Of a DNA stretch of 64,000 bases, positions 29,083 to 37,926 are shown one piece after another (within the stretch, counting starts at the first letter, position 1; each line of letters begins with the position of its first letter). Source of the DNA: Litoribacter ruber (GTDB taxonomy: Bacteria > Bacteroidota > Bacteroidia > Cytophagales > Cyclobacteriaceae); the NCBI RefSeq assembly GCF_018500185.1, contig NZ_JAHBGI010000008.1, positions 124,001 to 188,000 of the forward strand, in the 5' to 3' direction. A program made the translations under genes and the position numbers. The notes under the pieces were generated by a model. It searched no databases. It was not told where the DNA came from and saw nothing but the letters and a program-made list of their open reading frames with translations.

Positions 29083-29213
29083 GTTTTCTGTAGTTTGAAC
29101 TTGCAAAATTAAGAAAATAAGTCGTATACCGAAGGCTATCAAAAGAATCTGGAAACCCAATTCTGACCTTTGAAGATTATCTGCTATCTTTATTTGCTCA
29201 TAGAGACCAAAAC

Positions 29214-29870
29214 ATGAACAAGAAAATTCAAATCATACTATTGGCTATAGCCCTGCTCACCGCTTGTGATGACAATAGGCGAATCAATAGAGAAGATTAT
29301 GAAAGCGGAAGAAGGGACCGTGAGGTAAGGAAAGTCAATGAGGCTGAGGTGACCCAAAAAGCCTTCGAAATGGGAGATGAGATCAGCACGGCAGCCCAGC
29401 AAGAATTGCTGGCCACGCTCACCAAGGTTATTGAGGAAAGTGGGGTAGCGGGAGCGGTTGAATTTTGTAACCTGGAAGCCTTGCCACTTTTGGAAAGTGT
29501 CGGACAGAAATACAATGCCAAGATTAGGAGGGTTTCCAATAGATACAGGAACCCCAATGACAGACCGGACCAAGATGAGGAAATGCTCCTTTCGGCCTAC
29601 GAGTACAATGTGGATAACGACATAAAAAGTGAGCCCAATATCCAAAAAATCGAGAACGACCAGGTGTTGTTGTATACAAAAGCGATTACCATCCCAAGTC
29701 AGCTTTGCCTTAACTGCCATGGCGACCCGGAAAGCGATATAGCCCCGGATGTTTTGGCAAAAATCAACCAACTTTACCCCCAAGATAAAGCCACAGGCCA
29801 CACAGAAGGGGATCTAAGAGGAATGTGGAGCATCCGCCTGCCCAAAAAAGAGGTCATCAAAAATCTATAA
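29214..29870 (+). CDS. Lipoprotein with Tll0287-like (DUF3365) haem-binding domain
   Basis: A 218-residue lipoprotein (lipobox LLTAC, C18) with a DUF3365/Tll0287-like domain. A c-type haem site CLNCHG lies at 165-170. Such domains are periplasmic or extracellular PAS-like haem sensors or electron carriers. With a lipid anchor and no signalling domain, it is more likely an electron carrier or redox buffer in the envelope. The PspC gene follows after 10 bp and may be cotranscribed. Confidence 0.82.
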   Translation: MNKKIQIILLAIALLTACDDNRRINREDYESGRRDREVRKVNEAEVTQKAFEMGDEISTAAQQELLATLTKVIEESGVAGAVEFCNLEALPLLESVGQKYNAKIRRVSNRYRNPNDRPDQDEEMLLSAYEYNVDNDIKSEPNIQKIENDQVLLYTKAITIPSQLCLNCHGDPESDIAPDVLAKINQLYPQDKATGHTEGDLRGMWSIRLPKKEVIKNL

Positions 29871-29880
29871 TTATTGAAGT

Positions 29881-30090
29881 ATGAGAAAAAGACTCACCAG
29901 ATCCTTAAATGAGAGAATGCTTGCTGGAGTATGCGGCGGCATTGCCGAATATTTTGGCTGGGACCCCACCGCGGTCCGCATTGGCTACATTCTGATTTCC
30001 ATTATAAGCGCGGCTTTCCCGGGCATCTTGGTTTATGTCATTCTGTGGATTGTGATGCCAGAGGATGAATTTCCTTGGAGGCAACATTAG
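29881..30090 (+). CDS. PspC domain membrane protein
   Basis: A 69-residue protein that is only a PspC domain: KRLTRSLNERMLAGVCGGIA at the start, WDPTAVRIGYILISI and a hydrophobic helix ending VILWIVMPEDE. PspC proteins take part in envelope stress responses elsewhere; single-domain forms are common in Bacteroidota and uncharacterised. Its stop codon interlocks with that of the convergent transporter gene. Confidence 0.88.
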   Translation: MRKRLTRSLNERMLAGVCGGIAEYFGWDPTAVRIGYILISIISAAFPGILVYVILWIVMPEDEFPWRQH

Positions 30091-30998
30091 AAAAACTGTA
30101 TAGCTATACAGATCAACACCAGACTGACTGCCATGGAATAAAGAACCAGCAACCCTGATTCCTTCTCTTTACTTCCCAAAAAGGAGGCAAAAACGGTTAT
30201 GTTAGCTGCAATCGGAAAAAGGGGAATAAGGGCCAGCAATTGCCTTTCCTCCTCATCCAATTTATCCACAAAAGCATACTCTAAAGCCAATATAGCTGCT
30301 GTGATGATTATTCCTCCCACAGTTCTCAAAGCCATAAATTTGTTGAGGTATTTCCAGTCAATACCCTTGATTTTTAAGTTGCTGACATTCATTCCGATGA
30401 TGAGCATACCAGCAGCCGACACAATATAGCTAAAAACATCAGTCACCGGCTCAGCCTCCTCGGGCGGCTCCACATCTAATACTTTCAAAATCACGGCAAT
30501 AATAAAGGCATAAAGAAACGGAACCTTCAAGGTTTTGATGATCGACTCCTTCGTGCCATTTTTGGATTTGGACACCTGATAGTAGCCAATTAAATCACCA
30601 TATAGCGCGGTACCCACATAAATGGTAATCAAGCTTGTGACGGCTTGCTCGCCAAAAAGGGCCATCACGGTAGGAATCCCAAAAAACGCTACATTAAAGA
30701 ATGAGAACGAGCTTTTGACCAGGTATGGATTTTCCTCTGAGGCAAAAGTTTTATTTGCAAGTAAGGCGGGTACATTCATCAGCAAAGCCAGAAAAAAGGA
30801 CATCACGGGCAATACCATGATGGTATCCTCCTCGGCCTCCAATACATGATTGACGACCAAGACTGGCATCAAGACATAGATTAGCGGGCTTGTAATATAT
30901 TTCTTGGGTACCCATTCCTTTTTACTAAGCCAAAAACCAAGAGGTAAAAACAATAAGTAGGGGCCAATTCCGCCCAAAAACTCAGCAATTTTCTCCAT
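30087..30998 (-). CDS. AEC family (auxin efflux carrier-like) transporter
   Basis: A 303-residue protein with about ten membrane helices and the two-fold pseudo-repeat of the AEC/BART superfamily. The segment SSFSFFNVAFFGIPTVMALF contains the conserved asparagine and GIP motif of the first broken helix; GMNVSNLKIKG and FPIAANITVFASFLG fall in the second repeat. AEC proteins export small organic acids; the substrate is not evident. Start chosen at 30998 (MEKIAEFLGGIG); it overlaps the end of the upstream FAD gene by 17 bp, suggesting an operon. Confidence 0.82.
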   Translation of the reverse strand: MEKIAEFLGGIGPYLLFLPLGFWLSKKEWVPKKYITSPLIYVLMPVLVVNHVLEAEEDTIMVLPVMSFFLALLMNVPALLANKTFASEENPYLVKSSFSFFNVAFFGIPTVMALFGEQAVTSLITIYVGTALYGDLIGYYQVSKSKNGTKESIIKTLKVPFLYAFIIAVILKVLDVEPPEEAEPVTDVFSYIVSAAGMLIIGMNVSNLKIKGIDWKYLNKFMALRTVGGIIITAAILALEYAFVDKLDEEERQLLALIPLFPIAANITVFASFLGSKEKESGLLVLYSMAVSLVLICIAIQFF

Positions 30999-32493
30999 AC
31001 CGAGCTTTAAATAAAATATCTTGGCATAGCGCGGCAATGGATCTCACATTATACCAGACCGCATTTACATCCAGCATCATTCCATTAAGCAAATGCCCCG
31101 TACCATAGATACCGCAGACTTTGGATTTATTGATTGCCTCCAAAGTGAGCTCATTGACCAATATGCCTCCTGAGGGATAGGGGTGGATAAGTTGCTTTTT
31201 CAGGAGGTTTTCAGTCAATGTGCAGTCCATATCTTCCACTTGGGAAGGGCTACCGGTGGCATTGATTAAGTTATCCACAGTCTTTTTGCCTTTTTCTCCA
31301 AATTCAACTTCAAATGAATTTTCATGTGGGTTAATATCCCCGATTTCGGCATGGACGGTCAAAACACCTTTGTCCATTAATGCCTTAAGTCTTTTGGCAT
31401 TGCTCAAAGGCATCCCATGCCGATTGACAGCCCAGTGCGGCCCGAGCCATTTCTTAAAACGGTTTTTTTCTTCCTCAGAAAGCCAGCTCCAAAGTTTCGC
31501 CGCGTCATACCTCAAGGAATAAGCTACGTTCAAAATAGCATCTCCACCGTTTTCGGCAAGCTCAATATCTTTGGCCAGATAATCATCGGCTTTTTTGCCC
31601 AGCCTATCCTGCTCTTTCCAATCAATGGGTCCTTTTTTGACATTTTCGGCATCCCTCATGAAAAGCCTAAACAGCTCCTTTACCTTTGGTGCCCGAAAAT
31701 GCTTTCTTTTGATCATATGCACATTTTTAAGTGTCAAGTATGATCTCACAATCTCATTGTTTTCTATTGGCTGCACCCTTGGCAACATTCCCTCGGGACT
31801 GAACAGGGAGATTTTTCCCTCATGACCATGATCCATTAGGGCTACCACCGCATCTATGGAGCTCAGGCTTGTCCCCAGGATACCCACATGGGCCTTTTTA
31901 TCAATCTTCTCCAACATCTTATGCGCTGGCCAAGGTGAATTGATGAAATGTGGATAACGTTGAAAATCCTTGAAATTTGTAGCCTCTGGATTGCCCAGTG
32001 CCAATATCACATAATCGCTTTGGATAGGGTTACCCTTTTCCAAAATCACCTTAAACCTTTCCCCGTCCACTTCAATATCATCAGCCCTGTCACAGACCAA
32101 TTCCACATTCAGATTGATGGATTTGGCTTTTTTAAGGTGGGAAGCAAACTGCTCGTGAAGGTAATCCCCGTACAAAATCCTGGAGGTGTAAGCATGGTCT
32201 ATATCCCCGTTTTCCTCCTCCACGCGTCCCCGCGCCCTATAGGCATTGTCATGCAGCCATTCACTGAAGTGCTCCACCTCATCGGCAAAAATCCCCATCA
32301 GTTCGGCTTGGGTGTTGAGCAAATGGCTTTTTTCCGTGGTGCCAAAAGCCAGCCCGTAACCGACTTTCTTTGATTTTTCAATTATGGTAATGCTAAGTTG
32401 ATCCTCTAACTTCTGAGTGCTAATCTGGACAAAAAGTTCAATAAAGGCCGCCACGCCGCAGGCTCCCCCGCCGATGATGCAAATATTCTTCAT
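30982..32493 (-). CDS. FAD/NAD(P)-binding protein (YdhS/COG4529-like)
   Basis: A 503-residue flavoprotein. The N-terminal Rossmann motif is ICIIGGGACGVAAF (3-16), followed by the GYGLAFGT(T)...HLLNTQ segment characteristic of the YdhS/COG4529 group, a second dinucleotide-binding pattern near HVGILGTSLSSIDAV (about 205-219) and a C-terminal LINATGSPSQ motif. The family is uncharacterised but resembles flavin monooxygenases. Start at 32493 gives the glycine motif directly; the frame is open eight codons further upstream. The downstream transporter gene overlaps its 3' end. Confidence 0.82.
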   Translation of the reverse strand: MKNICIIGGGACGVAAFIELFVQISTQKLEDQLSITIIEKSKKVGYGLAFGTTEKSHLLNTQAELMGIFADEVEHFSEWLHDNAYRARGRVEEENGDIDHAYTSRILYGDYLHEQFASHLKKAKSINLNVELVCDRADDIEVDGERFKVILEKGNPIQSDYVILALGNPEATNFKDFQRYPHFINSPWPAHKMLEKIDKKAHVGILGTSLSSIDAVVALMDHGHEGKISLFSPEGMLPRVQPIENNEIVRSYLTLKNVHMIKRKHFRAPKVKELFRLFMRDAENVKKGPIDWKEQDRLGKKADDYLAKDIELAENGGDAILNVAYSLRYDAAKLWSWLSEEEKNRFKKWLGPHWAVNRHGMPLSNAKRLKALMDKGVLTVHAEIGDINPHENSFEVEFGEKGKKTVDNLINATGSPSQVEDMDCTLTENLLKKQLIHPYPSGGILVNELTLEAINKSKVCGIYGTGHLLNGMMLDVNAVWYNVRSIAALCQDILFKARYGENC

Positions 32494-32653
32494 GCTTGGA
32501 TGGTTTATGGTAATCATCTTAACCCTTTATTACCTTGCATGTTTATTTTCTCCCATTTTATTGTAGCATTTTATGATTTCTGGTTTGATTGCCTTATGGA
32601 AAGCCATTATCTTGTGCTGATTTTCTGGCCAATCCCAGCTTTACCCGTTCCTT

Positions 32654-35182
32654 ATGAAAAAAACTTTACTGTTACTCACATTCTCCATTTTACAAGCGAG
32701 CCTTTTTGCACAGACAAAGTCCCCCGCAGAATTTTTGGGTTATGAATTGGGTGAAAGATTTACCCCTCACCATAAAATCGTCGCCTACTTTGAACATGTG
32801 GCAGAACAAAACGAAAATGTGGAAGTGTATCATTATGGAGAAACCTATGAGCTAAGACCACTTATCGTTGCTTTTATCTCTTCGGCTGAAAATATCCGTA
32901 ACAAAGAGCAGATCAGGGAAGATAATCTCCGCCGGACAGGCATGATGGAAGGGAACCCCGACACCAACATCGCCATCAACTGGCTGAGCTACAACGTGCA
33001 CGGAAATGAGGCTGTATCTTCAGAGGCCACCATGAAAACCCTGTTTGAACTGGTAAATCCTGAAAATAAAACCACCAAAGCATGGCTGGAAAATACCATG
33101 GTAATCATGGATCCCTGCATCAACCCCGACGGGCGCGACCGCTATGCCCAGTGGTACAACCAAAAGATGAACAAACGCCTGCAGCCCGACCAACAATCCA
33201 TGGAGCACAACGAGCCCTGGCCGGGCGGCCGACCCAACCATTACCTTTTTGACCTCAACCGGGATTGGGCTTGGCAAACACAAAAGGAATCTCAAGCCAG
33301 AATTGCCCTTTACAACCAGTGGATGCCGCATGTGCACACCGATTTTCACGAGCAGAACATCGACTCTCCCTACTATTTCCCCCCGGCGGCAGAGCCTCTG
33401 CACAAGCAGCTTTCGCCCTTTCAGCATGAATTCCAAAACATGGTGGGAAGAAACATAGCCAAATATTTTGATCAGGAAAACTGGTTTTATTTTACGAAAG
33501 AGCGCTTTGACATCCTCTACCCAAGCTATGGAGACAGCTATCCCATGTATAATGGGGCAATCGGAATGACCATAGAGCAGGGCGGTTCAGGCAGAGCCGG
33601 AGTAGGGGTTTTGACCGCAGAAGGTGATACGCTAACCCTCAAAGATAGAATAGAGCACCACCACACCACAGGCTTGGCGATTTTGGAGGTCACGTCCGAA
33701 AATGTGGATAAAGTACTTTCCTCCTTCCAGGATTATTTCACGGAAAGCAAAACCGCCCCAGCAGGAAAATATAAAAGCTTTGTCATCAAAAATGTGGATA
33801 ACCCAAGCAATCTGACAAAACTGCTGGATTTACTTGATAAAAACGGGATCCAGTATGGGAAAGGCAGCAGCCGTGGAAGCCTGAGGGGTTACCATTTCCA
33901 AAGTGGCGAAAACCGGTCCTTTAATCTTGAGGAAAATGACATCCTGATCAGTGCCGACCAGCCCAAGTCCATTTTGGCACAAATACTCTTTGAACCCAAT
34001 CCCGTATTGGCCGACAGCATTACTTATGACATCACCAGCTGGGCACTTCCTTACGCCTATGGATTGGATGCATATGCCTTGGAGACCAATTTAAAGGTAT
34101 CAGGAACTTTCGAAAAGCCAGCTTTTGAGCAGAATTCGTTAGATGGGGAGCCATTGGCGTATATCGCACCTTGGGATAATACTGCCCACGCAGCCTTCCT
34201 TGCCGCCCTGCTAAACGAAAAAATCAGGGTGAGAAATACGGGTTATGAATTTGAGATTGGAGAAAATAAATATCCTGCTGGCTCATTGTTGATAACTAGA
34301 AGAGGCAATGAAACCAAGAGGGATTTTGATGAGAAGGTACTCGAATTGGCCAACAAGCACGAGGTCAAACTCTCCACCACCCAAACCAGTTTTGTGGATA
34401 AGGGTAAGGATTTCGGTTCTCCCCACGTCCACTATATCAAACCTCCAACAGTGGCCCTAGTAGGTGGAAAAGGCACCTCTTCACTTAATTATGGAGAAAT
34501 ATGGCACTTCTTTGAGCAGGAACTTGATTATCCACTCGTTACGTTGGAAAAAGAACAACTAGAAAATGTAGACCTTTCTTCATATACGGTGTTGATACTC
34601 CCTGCAGGAAACTACAATATCAAGGAGGAAAAGTTGACCAAAAAACTTCAGGAATGGATGAAGAATGGCGGCAAGTTGATAGCCATGGAAAGCGCCTTAA
34701 AGCTTTTTGCTGATCAAGAGGGTTTTGGCTTGAAAAGTTATGCCACTGAGGAAGAGAAGAAAAAATGGGAGGAGAAATCTAAGCAGTGGGAAAAGGAAAC
34801 CCAGACCTCTCCATTCCAAGAGGCAGAACGCATGGCCATTTCCGACAACATTACTGGAGCTGTATATGAAGTGAAGATGGACAAAACTCATCCCCTTTCT
34901 TACGGTCTAGGTGACACCTATTATACGTTGAAAAACAATAACAATAGATACTCCTATCTTCAGAAAGGGCACAATGTTGGGGTGATTATTGGCACGGAAA
35001 GCCATCGTACGGGATTTGTGGGGTATAAAGCCAAGGAAAAAGTTGCCGAATCCCTTGTAATCGGGACTGAAAAAATCGGCAAAGGTCAAATAGTATACTT
35101 TGTGGATAATCCAAGTTTCCGTAACTTCTGGCAAAACGGAAAATTGATATTGGCCAACGCTATATTTTCACCAATTCAATAA
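32654..35182 (+). CDS. Secreted M14 family zinc carboxypeptidase, long form
   Basis: An 842-residue exported metallopeptidase: signal peptide (1-19), M14 catalytic domain (about 30-380) and a C-terminal region (about 470-842) that includes a class I glutamine amidotransferase-like segment (SSYTVLILPAGNYNI near 640). Zinc ligands are H116 and E119 (NVHGNEAVSSE) and probably H232 (DFHEQN); the LFDLNRDWAW segment (198-207) holds the substrate-binding Arg. It differs from the smaller M14 enzyme at the left end, so the two are not recent duplicates. The likely role is periplasmic peptide degradation. Divergent from the FAD protein gene. Confidence 0.87.
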   Translation: MKKTLLLLTFSILQASLFAQTKSPAEFLGYELGERFTPHHKIVAYFEHVAEQNENVEVYHYGETYELRPLIVAFISSAENIRNKEQIREDNLRRTGMMEGNPDTNIAINWLSYNVHGNEAVSSEATMKTLFELVNPENKTTKAWLENTMVIMDPCINPDGRDRYAQWYNQKMNKRLQPDQQSMEHNEPWPGGRPNHYLFDLNRDWAWQTQKESQARIALYNQWMPHVHTDFHEQNIDSPYYFPPAAEPLHKQLSPFQHEFQNMVGRNIAKYFDQENWFYFTKERFDILYPSYGDSYPMYNGAIGMTIEQGGSGRAGVGVLTAEGDTLTLKDRIEHHHTTGLAILEVTSENVDKVLSSFQDYFTESKTAPAGKYKSFVIKNVDNPSNLTKLLDLLDKNGIQYGKGSSRGSLRGYHFQSGENRSFNLEENDILISADQPKSILAQILFEPNPVLADSITYDITSWALPYAYGLDAYALETNLKVSGTFEKPAFEQNSLDGEPLAYIAPWDNTAHAAFLAALLNEKIRVRNTGYEFEIGENKYPAGSLLITRRGNETKRDFDEKVLELANKHEVKLSTTQTSFVDKGKDFGSPHVHYIKPPTVALVGGKGTSSLNYGEIWHFFEQELDYPLVTLEKEQLENVDLSSYTVLILPAGNYNIKEEKLTKKLQEWMKNGGKLIAMESALKLFADQEGFGLKSYATEEEKKKWEEKSKQWEKETQTSPFQEAERMAISDNITGAVYEVKMDKTHPLSYGLGDTYYTLKNNNNRYSYLQKGHNVGVIIGTESHRTGFVGYKAKEKVAESLVIGTEKIGKGQIVYFVDNPSFRNFWQNGKLILANAIFSPIQ

Positions 35183-35254
35183 ATACCTTCGAACTTCGGT
35201 CTCCCGTGTTACCAGCTAATTTTACTTGATACGTTTTGCAAGCCATTCAATTTT

Positions 35255-35340
35255 TGTGGAACTTCTTTTAAACCCTGACTGCCGTCAGACAGGTTTGTGT
35301 CCCCGCCGTGGCGGGTGACCCATTTGCCACCGTATTCCAT
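35255..35340. repeat. Dispersed palindromic tract upstream of tRNA-Val
   Basis: The tract holds an imperfect hairpin CCCTGACT...TCAGACAGG and a second, CCCGCC-GT-GGCGGG, then GTGACCCATTTG. The same order of words (ACCCTGACT, a TCAGG arm, GTGACCCATTTG) occurs at about 55344-55389, so this is a dispersed intergenic element rather than a local terminator. Confidence 0.55.
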
Positions 35341-35346
35341 CTTCCA

Positions 35347-35421
35347 GGGTCCTTAGCTCAGTTGGTTTAGAGCGCTGCTTTGACAGAGCAGAGGTCATCG
35401 GTTCGAATCCGTTAGGACCCA
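35347..35421 (+). tRNA. tRNA-Val (GAC anticodon)
   Basis: A 75-nt cloverleaf with acceptor stem GGGTCCT/AGGACCC, D-arm beginning AGCTCAGTTGG, anticodon stem CTGCT/AGCAG with loop TTGACAG (anticodon GAC) and a GGTTCGAATCC T-arm. One T-stem pair is a T-T mismatch. CCA is not encoded. It stands alone. Confidence 0.93.
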
Positions 35422-35500
35422 CACTTTTACTTTTTAGGCTAAGGGCTTGAATAGCTGGATTTTTATACTAATTTTATAGTATGTATCTGCAACACATATT

Positions 35501-36028
35501 ATGAAATCTTGCATAAAAATACTCTTCATTATCCTCTTGATGAGTCTGCCCTACGGTAGCCATGCCCAAAAATTCCGAAATAGCATTTATGGTGAAGTCT
35601 TAGGCAATGGACTTTTCTATTCCATCAATTATGAACGCAACATATTAGCCACGGAAAAGGTGTTTTTGAGCCCATCAGTTGGCTTTACCAGTGTGGGTAG
35701 AAATGCTACCGGCATACCTGTCATGATGCTGGCCTATTTTGGAGGAGGCAATAGTTCATTAGAGACTGGGTTGGGGTACACGGGCTTTTATAGGGAAGAG
35801 GATTTTTTAAATTATATGGTTCCAGACAAACGAACTTATTTTGAGCATTATTCCACGGCTCGGTTGGGCTACCGCTATGAAAGCCCCAAAGGTTTTTTAT
35901 TTAAAGTAGCTTTCACGCCACTATATCGATTTAATACAACTTACCCCTTTCACGAAGTATACGCCCCCGACGGCCCAGCACCAAGATTTATACCTTCAGG
36001 AGGTATAGGTTTTGGTAAAAGCTTTTGA
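35501..36028 (+). CDS. Small outer-membrane beta-barrel-like protein
   Basis: A 175-residue exported protein with a signal peptide (1-22, cleavage after SHAQ). The mature part alternates polar and hydrophobic residues with many Gly, Tyr and Phe (SIYGEVLGNGLFYSINYERN, YSTARLGYRYESPKGFLFKV), as in eight-strand outer-membrane barrels, and it ends GIGFGKSF with a terminal Phe typical of Bam substrates. Function unknown. The DUF4143 ATPase and its palindrome array follow. Confidence 0.6.
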   Translation: MKSCIKILFIILLMSLPYGSHAQKFRNSIYGEVLGNGLFYSINYERNILATEKVFLSPSVGFTSVGRNATGIPVMMLAYFGGGNSSLETGLGYTGFYREEDFLNYMVPDKRTYFEHYSTARLGYRYESPKGFLFKVAFTPLYRFNTTYPFHEVYAPDGPAPRFIPSGGIGFGKSF

Positions 36029-36041
36029 CAAACGCAGGAAA

Positions 36042-36173
36042 TATCCATGAAAATAGAAACTTTGGCTTACGATTTTCATGGATAAAAAATAATTTTACCA
36101 TGAAAATCGAAAGTTGGACTTACGATTTTCATGGATAATTTTGTATCTTTACCATGAAAATCGAAAGTCAAAC
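36042..36173. repeat. Iterated long palindromes before the DUF4143 ATPase gene
   Basis: Two full inverted repeats and one half copy. Copy A (about 36043-36083) and copy B (36099-36134) have arms CCATGAAAATCG / CGATTTTCATGG (copy A has one change in the left arm); in copy B the pairing continues through AAGT/ACTT around a 3-nt loop, giving a 16-bp stem with one A-A mismatch. Copy C (36152-36169) repeats only the left half and ends 14 bp before the ATG at 36183. Confidence 0.9.
36114..36143 (+). promoter_or_regulatory. Promoter of the DUF4143 ATPase-tag operon, interlocked with palindrome B
   Basis: TTG at 36114-36116 and TAATTTTG at 36136-36143 are separated by exactly 19 bp, the classic Bacteroidota arrangement. 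The TTG lies in the loop of palindrome B and the right arm of the palindrome forms the spacer; half copy C lies at the expected transcript start. A protein bound to the palindromes would block this promoter. Confidence 0.75.
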
Positions 36174-36182
36174 AGCTTTGTC

Positions 36183-37328
36183 ATGGTTAAAGATCGTGCT
36201 ATTTTTCCGCTCCTCGAGGAGTTTTTGAGTATTTTCCCTGCCGTTGGCATTTTAGGACCGAGGCAAGTGGGGAAAACTACGCTCGTCAAAAACCTTAACC
36301 TTGATCGAGAAGCTTTTTATCTTGACTTGGAAAAAGCGAGCGACAGGCTTAAGCTATCGGATCCGGAATTGTTTTTGAAAACTCACCAGGATAAAACTGT
36401 GATCCTCGATGAAATCCAGTTTATGCCCGAACTCTTTGCCGAATTGAGGAGCTTAATTGACGAAAACCGGGTGCCGGCAAGGTTTATCCTGTTGGGGTCT
36501 GCCTCCCCAGATCTTATCAGAAACAGTGGAGATTCTCTGGCTGGTAGGATTGGGTACCTTGAGTTGCCGCCATTTACCGTACAGGAAGTGGACCAAATGG
36601 ATACCTTGTGGCTGAGGGGAGGTTTTCCACTTTCGTTCTTGGCAAGCTCGGAAAGGGTCAGTTTGATTTGGAGAGAAAACTTCATTAAAACTTACATCGA
36701 AAGAGACCTGGGGATGCTCGGCTTGAACACTGATCCTCGGCAGGTGGAGAAATTCTGGATGATTTTGGCCCATGCCCAGGGAAGTATATGGAATGGAGAC
36801 GGGATATCAAGAGCGCTCGGTCTAACGCGGCCGACCGTAAATAGATACTTGGAGTTTTTGGAAGGCTCGTTTATGATTCGGGTACTGCAGCCTTACCACG
36901 ATAATATTAAAAAGCGTTTAGTAAAAAGCCCAAAGGTTTATATCCGGGATTCCGGTATCTTGCATGCCCTTGCCGGCATCAAAGCCTTGGAGGAACTGCA
37001 GACCAGAATGCTGGTCGGGGCTTCATGGGAAGGTTTCGTGATTGAACAAATCATCAACTGCCTCGGTGATGCCTACCAATACTTCTATTACAGAACCCAC
37101 CAAGGTTCTGAGTGCGATTTGGTCCTGGTAAAATCCGGGAAAGTAATGGCTGCCGTGGAGATCAAAAACTCCCTGGCTCCCAAAATCACGAAAGGATTCC
37201 GAATCAGCATGGAGGATATGCAGGCTGCAGAAGGCGTGGTAATCTACAGGGGAGAGGATGATTTCCCAATTGACCAGAACATCAACGTGATGGGACTGAA
37301 AAGCTTTATCCAAAAATATACAACATGA
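36183..37328 (+). CDS. AAA ATPase with C-terminal DUF4143 domain
   Basis: A 381-residue protein of the AAA_14/DUF4143 family. Walker A GPRQVGKT is at 25-32, Walker B ILDEIQ at 74-79 and a sensor ILLGSASPDL at about 105. DUF4143 (about 175-330) contains a winged-helix-like segment (SRALGLTRPTVNRYLEFLEG) and a nuclease-like end (HQGSECDLVLVKSGKVMAAVEIK) resembling the PD-(D/E)XK fold. The role of the family is unknown; some are suspected to be DNA-binding. The ATG at 36183 is chosen because an upstream in-frame start would translate the palindromes and promoter. The stop overlaps the start of tag by 4 bp (ATGA). Confidence 0.88.
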   Translation: MVKDRAIFPLLEEFLSIFPAVGILGPRQVGKTTLVKNLNLDREAFYLDLEKASDRLKLSDPELFLKTHQDKTVILDEIQFMPELFAELRSLIDENRVPARFILLGSASPDLIRNSGDSLAGRIGYLELPPFTVQEVDQMDTLWLRGGFPLSFLASSERVSLIWRENFIKTYIERDLGMLGLNTDPRQVEKFWMILAHAQGSIWNGDGISRALGLTRPTVNRYLEFLEGSFMIRVLQPYHDNIKKRLVKSPKVYIRDSGILHALAGIKALEELQTRMLVGASWEGFVIEQIINCLGDAYQYFYYRTHQGSECDLVLVKSGKVMAAVEIKNSLAPKITKGFRISMEDMQAAEGVVIYRGEDDFPIDQNINVMGLKSFIQKYTT

Positions 37329-37906
37329 GCAAAAATAGATGTCCTTGGTGTTTGGGGTTTGAAGAATATATCCGCTACCATGATGAAGAGTGGGGCGTGC
37401 CGATATATGAGGACCGGGTTCACTTTGAGTTTCTGGTCCTCGAATCGGCCCAAGCCGGATTGAGCTGGTCCACCATCCTCAAAAAACGTGAAGGCTACAG
37501 GAAAGCCTTTGCGGATTTTGACTATCAAAAAGTGGCGGAATTCTCTGATGAGCATGTGGATAACTTGATAAAAAATCCAGAAATCATCCGAAACAGCCTG
37601 AAAATCAAGGCAGCCGTAAACAACGCCAAGCGTTTTATGGAAGTCCAGGATGAGCACGGTTCCTTTTCCAATTACATTTGGGGCTTTGTCGACAACCAAG
37701 TTATCCACAATTCCTGGCCATCATTGGCGGAGGTGCCTGCCACTAGCAAGGAGTCCGACGCCTTGGCAAAGGACATGAAAAAGCGGGGATTCAAATTTCT
37801 GGGCTCCACCATTCTCTATGCCCACATGCAGGCCACGGGCTTGATCAATGATCATTTGGTGGATTGCTTTAGGTTTGAGCAATTAAAAAAGCCTGGAAGA
37901 AAATAA
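37325..37906 (+). CDS. tag: DNA-3-methyladenine glycosylase I
   Basis: A 193-residue Tag enzyme that excises 3-methyladenine from alkylated DNA. NRCPWCLG near the N-terminus and H19 supply zinc ligands; YHDEEWGVPIYEDRVHFEFL and LSWSTILKKREGYRKAF are diagnostic, and YAHMQATGLINDHLVDCFR closes the domain. Its ATG overlaps the stop of the DUF4143 ATPase gene (ATGA), so translation is probably coupled and both genes share the palindrome-controlled promoter. Confidence 0.94.
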   Translation: MSKNRCPWCLGFEEYIRYHDEEWGVPIYEDRVHFEFLVLESAQAGLSWSTILKKREGYRKAFADFDYQKVAEFSDEHVDNLIKNPEIIRNSLKIKAAVNNAKRFMEVQDEHGSFSNYIWGFVDNQVIHNSWPSLAEVPATSKESDALAKDMKKRGFKFLGSTILYAHMQATGLINDHLVDCFRFEQLKKPGRK

Positions 37907-37923
37907 TCCTTGCAGGCTTTTTC
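37886..37923. terminator. Bidirectional terminator between tag and amidase
   Basis: Stem AAAAAGCCTG (37886-37895) / CAGGCTTTTT (37913-37922), 17-nt loop. It begins inside the last codons of tag and ends just before the amidase stop codon (37927), so it can end both convergent transcripts. Confidence 0.75.
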
Positions 37924-37926
37924 GAT

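Noticed and set aside
36114-36182. Upstream start of the DUF4143 ATPase at 36114
   Set aside because: It would translate the promoter and palindrome B/C; the protein from 36183 begins with the normal family N-terminus.
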